Part shown: positions 48,288 to 57,572 of the stretch, piece after piece | Numbering within the stretch: the first letter of the stretch is position 1 | How the letters are laid out: each line of letters opens with the position of its first letter | Assembly (NCBI GenBank): GCA_963707445.1 | Contig: CAVPPW010000002.1 | Coordinates: forward strand, 186,001 to 250,000 | Source: JALORV01 sp963707445 | GTDB taxonomy: Bacteria; Pseudomonadota; Gammaproteobacteria; Burkholderiales; Burkholderiaceae_F | DNA length: 64,000 nucleotides | Direction: 5' to 3' | Position numbers and translations under genes: made by a program | The notes under the pieces: model-generated | Told to the model about the DNA's origin: nothing | The model's input: the letters and a program-made list of their open reading frames with translations, nothing else | Databases searched by the model: none

Positions 48288-49006
48288 CGCGCCCCCCTAT
48301 GCGCCTCGGCGCGACGCGCCCAGGCAAGGCCGATGACGACGACGAACACTGCGCACGCCGCCGACACTACGTAGTCGATGTGTCCGAAGCTGCGGTGAAC
48401 CCAGTCATCGATGGCCGGATCGGTGACCGCCATTTCGCCCGCGACAAAACCCAGCAGTGCGGCGCCGAGTGTGATGATGATCGGCCAGCGGCTCATCAGG
48501 CCAAGCAGCAACTGGCTGCCGACGATGATCAGCGGAATCGACAGCCCCAGGCCGATGATCAGCAGCGCGAGGCGCCCTTGCGGCGGGCCCGTCTCGGCGG
48601 CCGCGGCCACTGCAATGACGTTGTCCAGACTCATCACGAGGTCGGCGATCAGGATCGTCCTGATCGCGGCAAAGAGACCACCGCGCGACTCGTGCGAGTC
48701 GTCGCCTTCGCCCTCGGGCTCTGGCAGCAGCAGCTTGGCGCCGATCCAGATCAGCAGCGCAGCACCGACGAGTTTCAGGTAAGGGTACTGCAGCAGCTGG
48801 ACCGCGAAGACCGTCAGCACCACGCGCAGCACGATGGCCGCGGCACTGCCGAATAGCACCGCTTTCTTCTGTTGCCGGTGCGGCAGGTGCCGTGCTGCAA
48901 GTGCGATGACCACTGCGTTATCGCCCGACAGGATGATGTTGACAACGATGATCTCGAATAGCGACTTCCAAAAGGCCGGCGCCGACGCGATCTCCAGCAG
49001 CTCCAT
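48284..49006 (-). CDS. TerC family membrane protein (copy 2)
   Basis: This is a 240-aa paralogue of the downstream TerC gene, with the same motifs (NIILSGDNAVVIALAARHLPHRQQ and TILIADLVMSLDNVIAVAAAAET). It has an acidic loop EPEGEGDDSHESRG between helices (about residues 100-115), which is longer than in copy 1. It is the first gene of the TerC-TerC-PP2C-FHA chain. The ATG at 49006 begins MELLEIASAPAFW. Copy 1 and copy 2 may form a heteromer, but this is inference. The 192 bases upstream to sucD hold no gene that I see. Confidence 0.88.
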   Translation of the reverse strand: MELLEIASAPAFWKSLFEIIVVNIILSGDNAVVIALAARHLPHRQQKKAVLFGSAAAIVLRVVLTVFAVQLLQYPYLKLVGAALLIWIGAKLLLPEPEGEGDDSHESRGGLFAAIRTILIADLVMSLDNVIAVAAAAETGPPQGRLALLIIGLGLSIPLIIVGSQLLLGLMSRWPIIITLGAALLGFVAGEMAVTDPAIDDWVHRSFGHIDYVVSAACAVFVVVIGLAWARRAEAHRGAR

Positions 49007-49198
49007 CTGATTCTCGATGCATCGTTCGGTGACTGCAGCCGCTCGGCTACTGCACCGGGCTCGCTCGGTGTTCGCGCGGCTGCGGGTTCGACCCCGTCGT
49101 CAAGAGGCGCGTGCACCGGCGTCAGGGTTCGCTGCCTCAAGCGCTGCGCTGGCGCATAACCGACATTTGCATCGATCAAAATCAGTTCCCGGTGAGGT

Positions 49199-50080
49199 CT
49201 ACAGCACGGATTTCAGGAGCTTGCCGAGCTCCGACGGGTTCTTGGTCGTGCGGATACCGCACGCCTCCATGACCGCGAGCTTCTCCTGCGCTGTGCCCTT
49301 GCCACCGGAAATGATCGCGCCAGCATGGCCCATGCGCTTGCCGGGCGGCGCGGTGACGCCGGCGATAAAGCCGACGACCGGCTTCTTCATATGCTTTTCA
49401 ACCCACTCGGCGGCGATCTCTTCGTCGGTGCCGCCGATTTCCCCGATCATCACGACCGCGTCGGTCTCAGGATCCTCGTTAAAGAGCTTCAGCACGTCGA
49501 TGTGCTTCAGCCCATTGACCGGGTCGCCGCCGATGCCGACTGCGCTCGACTGGCCGAGCCCGAGGTCGGTGAGCTGCCCGACCGCCTCGTAGGTCAGCGT
49601 GCCGGAACGCGACACGACACCGATGCGGCCCTTGCGATGGATATGCCCCGGCATGATGCCGATCTTGATTTCGTCGGGCGTGATCGTGCCCGGGCAGTTC
49701 GGTCCGAGCAGAAGCGTCTTCTTGTTCTGCTTTCGCATCCTGTCGCGCACGACGATCATGTCGCGCACCGGAATGCCCTCGGTGATGCAGATGACGAGGT
49801 CGAGATCCGCGTCGACGGCCTCCCAAATGGCGTCGGCGGCACCGGCCGGCGGCACATAGATCACCGAGACGTTCGCGCCGGTCTGCGTCTTCGCGTCCCG
49901 GACGCTCGCGAAAATTGGGATGCCCTCGAAATCCTCGCCGGCCTTCTTTGGGTTCACGCCGGCGACGAAACAGGCCGAGCCGTTGGCGTATTCGCGGCAT
50001 GTACGCGTATGGAACTGCCCGGTCTTGCCGGTGATGCCCTGCGTGACGACGCGCGAGTTCTTGTTGACCAGAATGCTCAT
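49199..50080 (-). CDS. sucD: succinate-CoA ligase subunit alpha
   Basis: This 293-aa TCA-cycle subunit binds CoA and carries the phosphohistidine. Visible features are MSILVNKNSRVVTQGITGKTGQFHT, the CoA-binding SGTLTYEAVGQLTDLGLGQS, GIGGDPVNG, GEIGGTDEEIAAEW and the active-site block SGGKGTAQEKLAVMEACGI near the end; the phosphorylated His lies in GHAGAIISGG. It is 16 bases downstream of sucC on the same strand. The start is ATG 50080; longer upstream readings have no support. The sequence is clean. Confidence 0.96.
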   Translation of the reverse strand: MSILVNKNSRVVTQGITGKTGQFHTRTCREYANGSACFVAGVNPKKAGEDFEGIPIFASVRDAKTQTGANVSVIYVPPAGAADAIWEAVDADLDLVICITEGIPVRDMIVVRDRMRKQNKKTLLLGPNCPGTITPDEIKIGIMPGHIHRKGRIGVVSRSGTLTYEAVGQLTDLGLGQSSAVGIGGDPVNGLKHIDVLKLFNEDPETDAVVMIGEIGGTDEEIAAEWVEKHMKKPVVGFIAGVTAPPGKRMGHAGAIISGGKGTAQEKLAVMEACGIRTTKNPSELGKLLKSVL

Positions 50081-50096
50081 GGTGTTCTCTTTGCGC

Positions 50097-51263
50097 CTAG
50101 CGACCACGCGCCGCAGCGACGACCTTCTCGGCCGCTTCGGCCATCGTATCGGCGGAAATGATCGGCAGCCCGGAATCCCTCAGCATTTGCTTGCCGATCT
50201 GCTCGTTCGTGCCCTTCATGCGCACCACCAGCGGCACCTTGAGATCGACGGCGCGGGATGCGGTGATCACACCCTCGGCGATCGTGTCACAGCGCATGAT
50301 GCCGCCGAAGATGTTGACGAGAATGGCCTTCAGCCCCGGGTTGCGCAACATCAGCTTGAAGGCCTCGGTGACCTTTTCGGCGGTCGCGCCACCGCCGACG
50401 TCGAGGAAGTTGGCCGGCTCGCCACCGAAGAGCTTGATCGTGTCCATCGTGGCCATCGCGAGCCCGGCGCCGTTGACCAGGCAGCCGATGTCGCCGTCGA
50501 GCTGGATGTAGCTGAGGTCGAACTTGCTCGCCTCGACTTCGGCCGGATCCTCCTCGTCGAGGTCGCGCAGCTCGACGATCTCGGGGTGCCGGTACAGTGC
50601 ATTGGAGTCGAAGTTGAGCTTCGCATCCAGCGCGATCACATGTCCGTCGCGCGTCAGGATCAGCGGATTGATCTCCGCGAGTGACGCGTCGGTCTCCCAG
50701 AACGCCTTGTACAACCCCTGCAGCACCGTGCGAGCCGCAGCCACGCTCGCCGCGGGAATCCCGATCTTGACGGCGACATCATCGGCGTCGTGATCGGTCA
50801 AGCCGAGGTTGGGTTCGATGTGCACCTTGTGGATCTTCTCGGGGTGGTGGGCAGCAACCTCTTCGATGTCCATGCCACCTTCGCTCGAGGCCATCAGCGT
50901 CACGCGCTGCGTGGCGCGGTCGACGACCATGCCGACATACAACTCCTTCGCGATGTCGGCGCCCTCCTCGACCAGCAGTCGACGCACCTTCTGGCCGCCG
51001 GGTCCAGTCTGATGGGTCACGAGCTGCATGCCAAGAATCTCTGAAGCGCGCTGCCTAACCTCATCGAGCGAACGCGCCAGCTTGACACCGCCGCCCTTGC
51101 CGCGTCCGCCGGCGTGGATCTGCGCCTTTACTACCCAAACCGGCCCGCCCAGCTCCTGAGCGGCTTTCACCGCCTCATCCACCGTGAACGCAGGCAGCCC
51201 GCGCGGTACGGGCACGCCGAAGCGCCTGAAGACCGCCTTGCCCTGGTACTCGTGGATTTTCAT
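50097..51263 (-). CDS. sucC: succinate-CoA ligase (ADP-forming) subunit beta
   Basis: This is the 388-aa ATP-grasp subunit that binds nucleotide and succinate. Landmarks are MKIHEYQGKAVFRRFGVPVPRGLPA, VVKAQIHAGGRGKGGGVKLA, GMDIEEVAAHHPEKIHK, EINPLILTRDG, GLAMATMDTIKLFGGEPANFLDVGGGATAEKV and MRCDTIAEGVI. Its ATG overlaps the DUF2889 stop (ATGA, 51260-51263), so translation is coupled. Order recX, DUF2889, sucC, sucD is conserved in Burkholderiales. There is no frameshift. Confidence 0.96.
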   Translation of the reverse strand: MKIHEYQGKAVFRRFGVPVPRGLPAFTVDEAVKAAQELGGPVWVVKAQIHAGGRGKGGGVKLARSLDEVRQRASEILGMQLVTHQTGPGGQKVRRLLVEEGADIAKELYVGMVVDRATQRVTLMASSEGGMDIEEVAAHHPEKIHKVHIEPNLGLTDHDADDVAVKIGIPAASVAAARTVLQGLYKAFWETDASLAEINPLILTRDGHVIALDAKLNFDSNALYRHPEIVELRDLDEEDPAEVEASKFDLSYIQLDGDIGCLVNGAGLAMATMDTIKLFGGEPANFLDVGGGATAEKVTEAFKLMLRNPGLKAILVNIFGGIMRCDTIAEGVITASRAVDLKVPLVVRMKGTNEQIGKQMLRDSGLPIISADTMAEAAEKVVAAARGR

Positions 51264-51862
51264 CGCGTCTTTCCCTCCTTGATCGGAGTCGGCTTCGCGG
51301 TCGCAGCGCCCTTCAGCTTCGGCTGATGCCAGCGCGGATAGAACTTCGCGACCGCCGGTCCATCGAGGCGCAGCGCGTGGCAGCGGTCCAGCTGCCACGG
51401 CATTTTTTGTTCCTCATGGTGACCTGCATGCGCGGCGTCGCGGGTCTGGAAGACCTCGCCGGCGAATCCCTGCACCGCCGCGGTCGGCAGCACGTTCGCA
51501 AGCTCGGTGATGTGCGTGCAGCCATGCACGCCGCCGAGGCGTGCCTGCAGGTGACGCCTGAAATCCTGCAGCAGATTGAGCCCGACCAGTTTTCCGTAGT
51601 CGGGTCCGATCGTGTCGCAGTGGCCCGGATAGGGCACCCAGTTCGATTCCGCCACAGCGGCGACGATGTTGAGCCGCGTGTCGATCGTCACTCGCAGGAT
51701 CATTTCGTGGACCGGGTCCCCGGCGGCCCTCAGACCGGTGGCCAGTGGAAAGTCGCGCGACTTGGTGTCGACGAGTTCGGCTTCGAGGTCCCAGAGCCCA
51801 TCATCGCGTGCGTAGGCGTCGACCTTGATCGAGCGCGTGTGCACGTGGCGACGGTTCGGCAT
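51260..51862 (-). CDS. DUF2889 domain-containing protein
   Basis: This 200-aa cytoplasmic protein begins MPNRRHVHTRSIKVDAYARDDGLWDLEAEL, the DUF2889 start. It continues with VHEMILRVTIDTRLNIVAAVAE, SNWVPYPGHCDTIGPDYGKLVGLNLLQDFR and GGVHGCTHITEL. The family has unknown function and is frequent upstream of sucC in betaproteobacteria. I choose ATG 51862; a TTG at 51871 is possible. A terminator-like hairpin ends only eight bases before this ATG, and no ribosome site is visible. Expression may therefore depend on readthrough or be leaderless. The tail is Lys/Thr/Pro-rich. Confidence 0.8.
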   Translation of the reverse strand: MPNRRHVHTRSIKVDAYARDDGLWDLEAELVDTKSRDFPLATGLRAAGDPVHEMILRVTIDTRLNIVAAVAESNWVPYPGHCDTIGPDYGKLVGLNLLQDFRRHLQARLGGVHGCTHITELANVLPTAAVQGFAGEVFQTRDAAHAGHHEEQKMPWQLDRCHALRLDGPAVAKFYPRWHQPKLKGAATAKPTPIKEGKTR

Positions 51863-51869
51863 CAGCGGC

Positions 51870-51908
51870 AAAAGAAAAGGCCGCCGTGGATAGTGCCTGG
51901 CGCGGCCT
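51870..51908 (-). terminator. terminator-like hairpin between recX and DUF2889-sucCD
   Basis: On the minus strand, AGGCCGC and GCGGCCT are separated by 17 bases and followed by TTTTCTTTT. It lies about 145 bases after the recX stop and immediately before the DUF2889 start. It could end the recA-recX transcript or act as a leader structure of the sucCD transcript. The long loop makes it less certain than the other terminators. Confidence 0.6.
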
Positions 51909-52053
51909 GACCGGGAAATTTAACACAGGGATCCTGCCGCATCGGGCAGAAACGCCATTGGGCGGCTGCACCGTGCGGGCGGGCCTGTGGTCCGAATCGG
52001 CGCCAGCGGCCGTCCTCGCGACTCTTGCCGCCGGCGCCGACCGGCCGCCCGCC

Positions 52054-52542
52054 TTAGACGCCGTCTTCGTCAGGACCCGCGGCGCCTGCAAGGACCCGAC
52101 GGATGATTGAGCTGTTGAAGCCCCTGGCTTCGAGGAAGCGCACCTGCCGGGCACGCTCTTCCAGGCTTGCCGGAAGCGACTTGAAACGACGGGACCACTG
52201 CGCACGCGCGCGTTCGAATTCGGAGTCGCGGATCGCGTCGAGCGCTGATCGCGCGACGTCGGGCGGAACGCCGCGCACCTGCAGTTCGCGGGCGAGCCGC
52301 ATCTCGCCATAGCGGGCCGAACGGGCCCGCAGTACGGATGCGGCGAAACGCGTTTCCGAAAGCAGCTTGCGGCGCTCGAGTTCGTCGAGGACCGCGTCGA
52401 TGTCGCCGCGGTCCTGCCCTTCCTCGAGTCGGCGCTCCAGTTTGCGCGCCAGTTCGATGCGGCTGTGCTCCCGGCGCGCCAGCAGGGCGATGGCCCGCTG
52501 CAAGAGCTTGGCGGGCGGACGCTCGCTCGAGGCCGCTTCCAT
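52054..52542 (-). CDS. recX: recombination regulator RecX
   Basis: RecX is a small helical protein that binds RecA filaments and limits them. This copy has 162 aa, with three-helix repeat units such as AIALLARREHSRIELARKLERR, RYGEMRLARELQVRGVPPDVARSALD and ARQVRFLEARGFNSSIIRRVL. It is nine bases after recA on the same strand and probably shares the SOS promoter. The 182-base region after it to DUF2889 contains a terminator-like hairpin. The frame is clean. Confidence 0.88.
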   Translation of the reverse strand: MEAASSERPPAKLLQRAIALLARREHSRIELARKLERRLEEGQDRGDIDAVLDELERRKLLSETRFAASVLRARSARYGEMRLARELQVRGVPPDVARSALDAIRDSEFERARAQWSRRFKSLPASLEERARQVRFLEARGFNSSIIRRVLAGAAGPDEDGV

Positions 52543-52551
52543 CAGCTCCGG

Positions 52552-53598
<1,047 letters not shown>

Positions 53599-53636
53599 CG
53601 CCGCCTCCGCTCGCTGTGGCCCCGGAAAATCCGGAG

Positions 53637-53691
53637 CACTGAAAGTATTAACAGTGCTGGCACTGTAGATACTTCCAGTACGAGTTGTCAA
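53637..53691 (-). promoter_or_regulatory. recA promoter with two LexA (SOS) boxes
   Basis: On the minus strand, TTGACA (53691-53686) is the -35, with a likely -10 (TCTACA) about 16 bases on. One LexA-type box (CTG-N10-CAG, flanked as TACTG...CAGTG) is at 53661-53680 and covers the spacer and -10. A second (CACTG...CAGTG) is at 53637-53656, downstream of it. The two are spaced 24 bases apart. Confidence 0.85.
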
Positions 53692-53792
53692 CTGCGGTGC
53701 CGGCGATGCGCTGCCTTGCCGGCGGACTTTGCGGCGCCCTAGACTGCGTCCGTCGCTCGAGCCGGCTCGGGCACAAGCATACCGGCCCCCTC

Positions 53793-54491
53793 ATGCGCAT
53801 CCTGATCGCCGAAGACGACGCCGTGCTTGCGGACGGCCTGTCGCGCTCGCTGCGTGCCGGGGGTTACGCCGTCGACGTCGTGGGGAGCGGCGACGCCGCC
53901 GACACCGCGCTCGTCGCGCAGTCGTTTGACCTGCTGATCCTCGATGTGGGATTGCCGCGGATGTCCGGACTCGAAGTGCTGAAGCGGCTGCGCGCGCGCA
54001 ACTCGACAGTGCCCGTACTGATCCTGACGGCGGCAGACAGCGTCGAGCAGCGCGTCAAGGGCCTCGACCTCGGTGCCGACGACTACATGGCGAAGCCGTT
54101 TGCGCTGTCCGAACTCGAGGCGCGGGTGCGGGCGCTGACCCGCCGAGCCGCTGGCGGAGCCCAGACGATCATCAAGCATGGCCCGCTGACGCTGGACCAG
54201 GTTGGGCACGCCGCCTTCCTCAACGACAAGATGCTCGATCTGTCGGCACGCGAATTGAGTCTGCTCGAAATCCTGCTGCAGCGCCCGGGCCGACTCGTCA
54301 GCAAGGAGCAGCTGGTCGATCACATGTGCAGCTGGGGCGAGGAAGTCAGCACCAACGCGATCGAGGTCTACGTGCATCGCCTGCGCAAGAAGATCGAAAC
54401 GGACGCGGTGCGCATCGTCACGGTTCGCGGTCTCGGCTACTACCTCGAGCGCTTCGCCGATCCGGCCGCCGAAGCCGCCGGCAACGTCTGA
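53793..54491 (+). CDS. OmpR/PhoB-type response regulator
   Basis: This protein has 232 aa. The receiver domain has LIAEDDAVLADGL with the acidic pocket, LLILDVGLPRMSGLEVL carrying the phospho-acceptor Asp (about residue 51) and LGADDYMAKPFALSELEARV (Lys-101 switch). A winged-helix domain follows with FLNDKMLDLSARELSLLEILLQRPGRLVSKEQLVDHM and IEVYVHRLRKKIE. It starts at ATG 53793 (MRILIAEDD) and is divergent from recA. The sensor kinase follows after 13 bases. The pair resembles QseBC/TctDE-type systems. The target is unknown. Confidence 0.92.
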   Translation: MRILIAEDDAVLADGLSRSLRAGGYAVDVVGSGDAADTALVAQSFDLLILDVGLPRMSGLEVLKRLRARNSTVPVLILTAADSVEQRVKGLDLGADDYMAKPFALSELEARVRALTRRAAGGAQTIIKHGPLTLDQVGHAAFLNDKMLDLSARELSLLEILLQRPGRLVSKEQLVDHMCSWGEEVSTNAIEVYVHRLRKKIETDAVRIVTVRGLGYYLERFADPAAEAAGNV

Positions 54492-54504
54492 AGGCGGACT
54501 GCGG

Positions 54505-56066
54505 ATGCCTGAAGAGGGTAGCCCGAAGCGGCGCCTGCGCGTGCCCTGGACGACCGCGGTCGCGCCGGATGCGCAGCCCGCGGCCGAGGCACCGGAGCGG
54601 CCGCGCGGCCTGCAGAATCCGTTGCGGGCGCAGTTCGAGCAGCGCTCGCTGTTCGGCGAAATCCTCGACTGGATGCTCGCGCCGCTGCTGCTCTTGTGGC
54701 CGCTGAGCGTCACGGTGACCTACATCGTCGCCCAGAGCATCGCGAATGCACCGTTTGACCGCAGCCTGGCGGATGCCGTCGGCGTGCTGGCCACCCACCT
54801 GCGCGAAGCCCGCGGCCAGGTCGTTCTGCAGCTGCCGATGTCCGCGCGCGAGGTGCTGCGTGCGGACGCGAGCGACACCATCTATTACATGGTGCTCGGA
54901 CTGCGCGGCGAGCTCGTCGCCGGCGACAACGACCTGCCGCTGCCGCCGGATGATGCGCGGCCGACGGCGCGGGAGGTGCAGTTCAGGTCCGACCTGTTCC
55001 GCGGCAACGAGATCCGCAGCGCCTACACATGGGTCGAATTCACGCGCGACGGCCGGCGCGACTACGCATTCGTCGAAGTTGCCGAAACCCTCGAGAAGCG
55101 CCGCAGCTGGCCAACGAGATCCTGCGCGGGGTCATCATCCCGCAGTTCATCGTGCTGCCGATCGCCGTTGTGCTGGTCTGGTTCGGCCTGACGCGCGGGC
55201 TCGCGCCGCTCGCGGACCTGCAGGCGCGCATCCGAGCGCGACAGCCCGACGACCTTTCGCCGATCGACGCGCGCGGCGCGCCCGAGGAGATCGGACCGCT
55301 GGTCAGTTCGTTCAACGAGATGCTGGAGCGCCTCGCGCTGAACCTGCAGATGCAGCGGCGCTTCCTCGCCGACGCGGCGCACCAGATGAAGACGCCGCTG
55401 GCGGGGCTGCGCACGCAGGCCGAGCTGGCGCTGCGCGAGACCAATCCGCAGGACTTGAAGAGCACGCTGCGCTACATCGCCAAGTCGACCGAGCGTTCGA
55501 CCCACCTGATCAACCAGCTGCTGGCATTGGCGCGCGCCGAATACCAGGCGAGCGATCCGAGCGGTTTCCGGGTTGCCGATCTCGAGCCGCTGGCGCGCGA
55601 CCTGGTGCGCGACATGGTGCCCGACGCGATCCGGCGCGGCGTCGACCTCGGCTTCGAAGCCGCTGATGGACCCGCGGTGACGATCGCAGCGCCGATGCTG
55701 GTGCGAGAGCTGCTGAAGAACCTCGTCGACAACGCGCTGCGGTATACGCCGCGCGGCGGCAGCGTCACCGTGCGCGTGGCGCGGCGCACGACATCGGTGT
55801 TCCTCGAAGTCGAGGACGACGGCCCCGGCATTCCGGAGAGCGAAAGGCAGCGCGTCTTCGACCGCTTCTATCGCATCCTCGGCACCAACGTCGACGGCAG
55901 CGGCCTCGGCCTCGCGATCGTCCGCGAGATCGCGCAGCAGCACGGCGCGCTCGTGCGCATCAGCAGCCCGGTCAACGCCGATCCCGAGTGCCCCGGCACG
56001 CTGATGAGCGTCGAATTCGAGGCGCTCGAGCTGAATCCGCCGACCGTGGACCTGTCGACGCGCTAA
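54505..56066 (+). CDS. sensor histidine kinase, frameshifted
   Basis: This protein of about 520 aa is the cognate kinase of the preceding regulator. One helix near residue 55 (MLAPLLLLWPLSVTVTYIVA) is followed by a periplasmic domain (VLATHLREARGQVVLQLPMSAR to YAFVEVAETLEKRR). Then come a second helix (IIPQFIVLPIAVVLVWFGL), a HAMP-like linker, the H-box FLADAAHQMKTPLAGLR, the N-box LLKNLVDNALRYTPRGG, DDGPGIPESERQRVFDRFYRI and GSGLGLAIVREI. Near 55105 the frame changes by what looks like a single lost base (KRR to QLANEILRGV). The family is QseC/TctE-like, with a periplasmic 2CSK_N-type sensor region. The signal is unknown. Confidence 0.88.
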
Positions 56067-56134
56067 GACGGCCGCAGCCTCGAAGCGACGGCGCGTGGAG
56101 CGCACGCAGCAGCGATTGCTGCCGCCGTGTCGGT

Positions 56135-56163
56135 TTGACCCGCGAGTGTGCGATCGGCATAAT
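56135..56163 (+). promoter_or_regulatory. sigma-70 promoter of the tRNA-Lys pair
   Basis: TTGACC (56135-56140) and CATAAT (56158-56163) are separated by exactly 17 bases, about 105 bases upstream of the first tRNA-Lys. It is the best sigma-70 match I see in the window. Confidence 0.72.
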
Positions 56164-56274
56164 TTCGCCCTCTCGTTGCAACCGGCCGTCCCGTTAGAAG
56201 TCGCTCGCGGCCTCTCGATACGCAGTCCAACATCGCAGGCATTGCAGCATCGAGGAGCATTGGACGAAGGGCTT

Positions 56275-56350
56275 GGGTCGTTAGCTCAGCCGGTAGAGCA
56301 GCGGACTTTTAATCCGTTGGTCGCAGGTTCGACTCCTGCACGACCCACCA
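56275..56350 (+). tRNA. tRNA-Lys (UUU)
   Basis: This is a 76-base cloverleaf with acceptor GGGTCGT pairing with ACGACCC, a D-arm TAGCTCAGCCGGTAGAGCA, the anticodon loop CTTTTAA (anticodon TTT), a T-arm with GGTTCGACTCC, and an encoded CCA end. It is followed 63 bases later by a second tRNA-Lys. Confidence 0.97.
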
Positions 56351-56413
56351 GCATCGGCGCCGTTGCGGGCCCAGGGTTCGTGGCAACGTGATGGCGGGCA
56401 AGTGCAGGAAATC

Positions 56414-56489
56414 GGGTCGTTAGCTCAGTTGGTAGAGCAGCGGACTCTTAATCCGTAGGTCGAAGGTTCGAATCCTTCACGACCCACCA
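56414..56489 (+). tRNA. tRNA-Lys (CUU)
   Basis: This is a 76-base cloverleaf almost identical to the previous tRNA-Lys in acceptor and D-arm, but with anticodon loop CTCTTAA (anticodon CTT). The CCA end is encoded. The two isoacceptors probably come from one transcript. Confidence 0.97.
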
Positions 56490-56556
56490 CCGATTTCCCC
56501 GCTCGGAATCCCGTCAGTTGCGCAGCGCTCGCGCCAGCCGCGTCCCCGCTGCGCCG

Positions 56557-57482
56557 TCACGCTCCGCTGCCGACGTAGTCGCGTTCGCGGAACCACTTGG
56601 TTGCGATCCACTTCTCTCCCGCGCCGACCGGGCTGCCGCCGTGCAGCGAACGTGGGTCGAGCACGCCGTTTTCCGCGCAGTACGCGAAATACACCGCATT
56701 GCCCCGCCGCGGCAGTACATCGATGCCGACCTCCGGAAACACGGTCGAGCCACCGGCCTCGACATCGTTCAGGTACATGATCAGCGTCGCGATGCGCTGA
56801 CCGCCTTGCGTCAGCACCTGCTCGTTGCCCGGCTGCTTGGGGTCGAAGTAATCGAAGTGCGGCTTGTACTCGCCACCAGGCTCGTAGTGCAGGATCTGGA
56901 TCGGTTCGCCGTGCTCGAGCGGAAACTGCACGAGTTCGGCGATGCGCTGCTCGATGCGCCGGATCAGGTCGTTCTCGCCGCGGTTAAAGTAGGTGCCGTA
57001 GCTGGTGCGGTGCGGATGGACGTCGTACGCGCCGGTCTCGTTGTTGACGACGCTCGACCGCTCCAGCTTGCCGCGCGACAGGTGGATCATCTCGTCGCAT
57101 TCTTCGGCCGACAGCAGGTTGCCGAACAGGACGATGCGCGGCGCGGTCAGCGCGAACAGCATGTGGATCTCGCGGTCGCCGGTGGCGATCGTGTTCGGCA
57201 TCTGCACCAGCTGCTGGGTCAGCGTTCCAGCCTCATCCGCCGGACGGCCACCGTGGGCTGCGTGGGCGTCGCGGGCTCGGACAGCGGGATCGGCGGCTGC
57301 ACCGCGATCGGCGACGCGGACGTCGGCAGCGCCTTGAACGCGGCCTCCACCGCATCACGCGCGTAGCGCTCCTGGTAGCCCGCCGCTACCAGTGACTGCA
57401 CGGCAGCCTCGGGCGAGCTGCCGCGCTTCACCATGTCGCGGAACCAGGATTGCAGGTCGGGCGCGAGGCTCTTGAACTTCAT
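56557..57482 (-). CDS. 2OG-Fe(II) oxygenase (prolyl 4-hydroxylase-like), frameshifted
   Basis: This protein has about 308 aa in two readings. The N-terminal part (57482-57219) starts MKFKSLAPDLQSWFRDMVKRG. The rest contains the P4Hc core: HYEPGGEYKPHFDYFDPKQ (Fe ligands His and Asp in HFD), LIMYLNDVEAGGSTVFPEVG and ALHGGSP-type distal His near SLHGGSPVGAGEKWIATKWF with the 2-oxoglutarate Lys. Near 57225 the net change equals one lost base (or two added). Such enzymes hydroxylate proline residues or free substrates using Fe(II), O2 and 2-oxoglutarate. The target is not evident. The N-terminal segment alone is a SPOR-free helical region of unknown role. Confidence 0.82.
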
Positions 57483-57572
57483 GCTAGAAAGTCAGACGGA
57501 ATGCCGGCATCGAGTTTAGCGGTCGCGTCGGCACGGCAGTATCCTTTCATCTCGACATCGCGGAGCACGACC

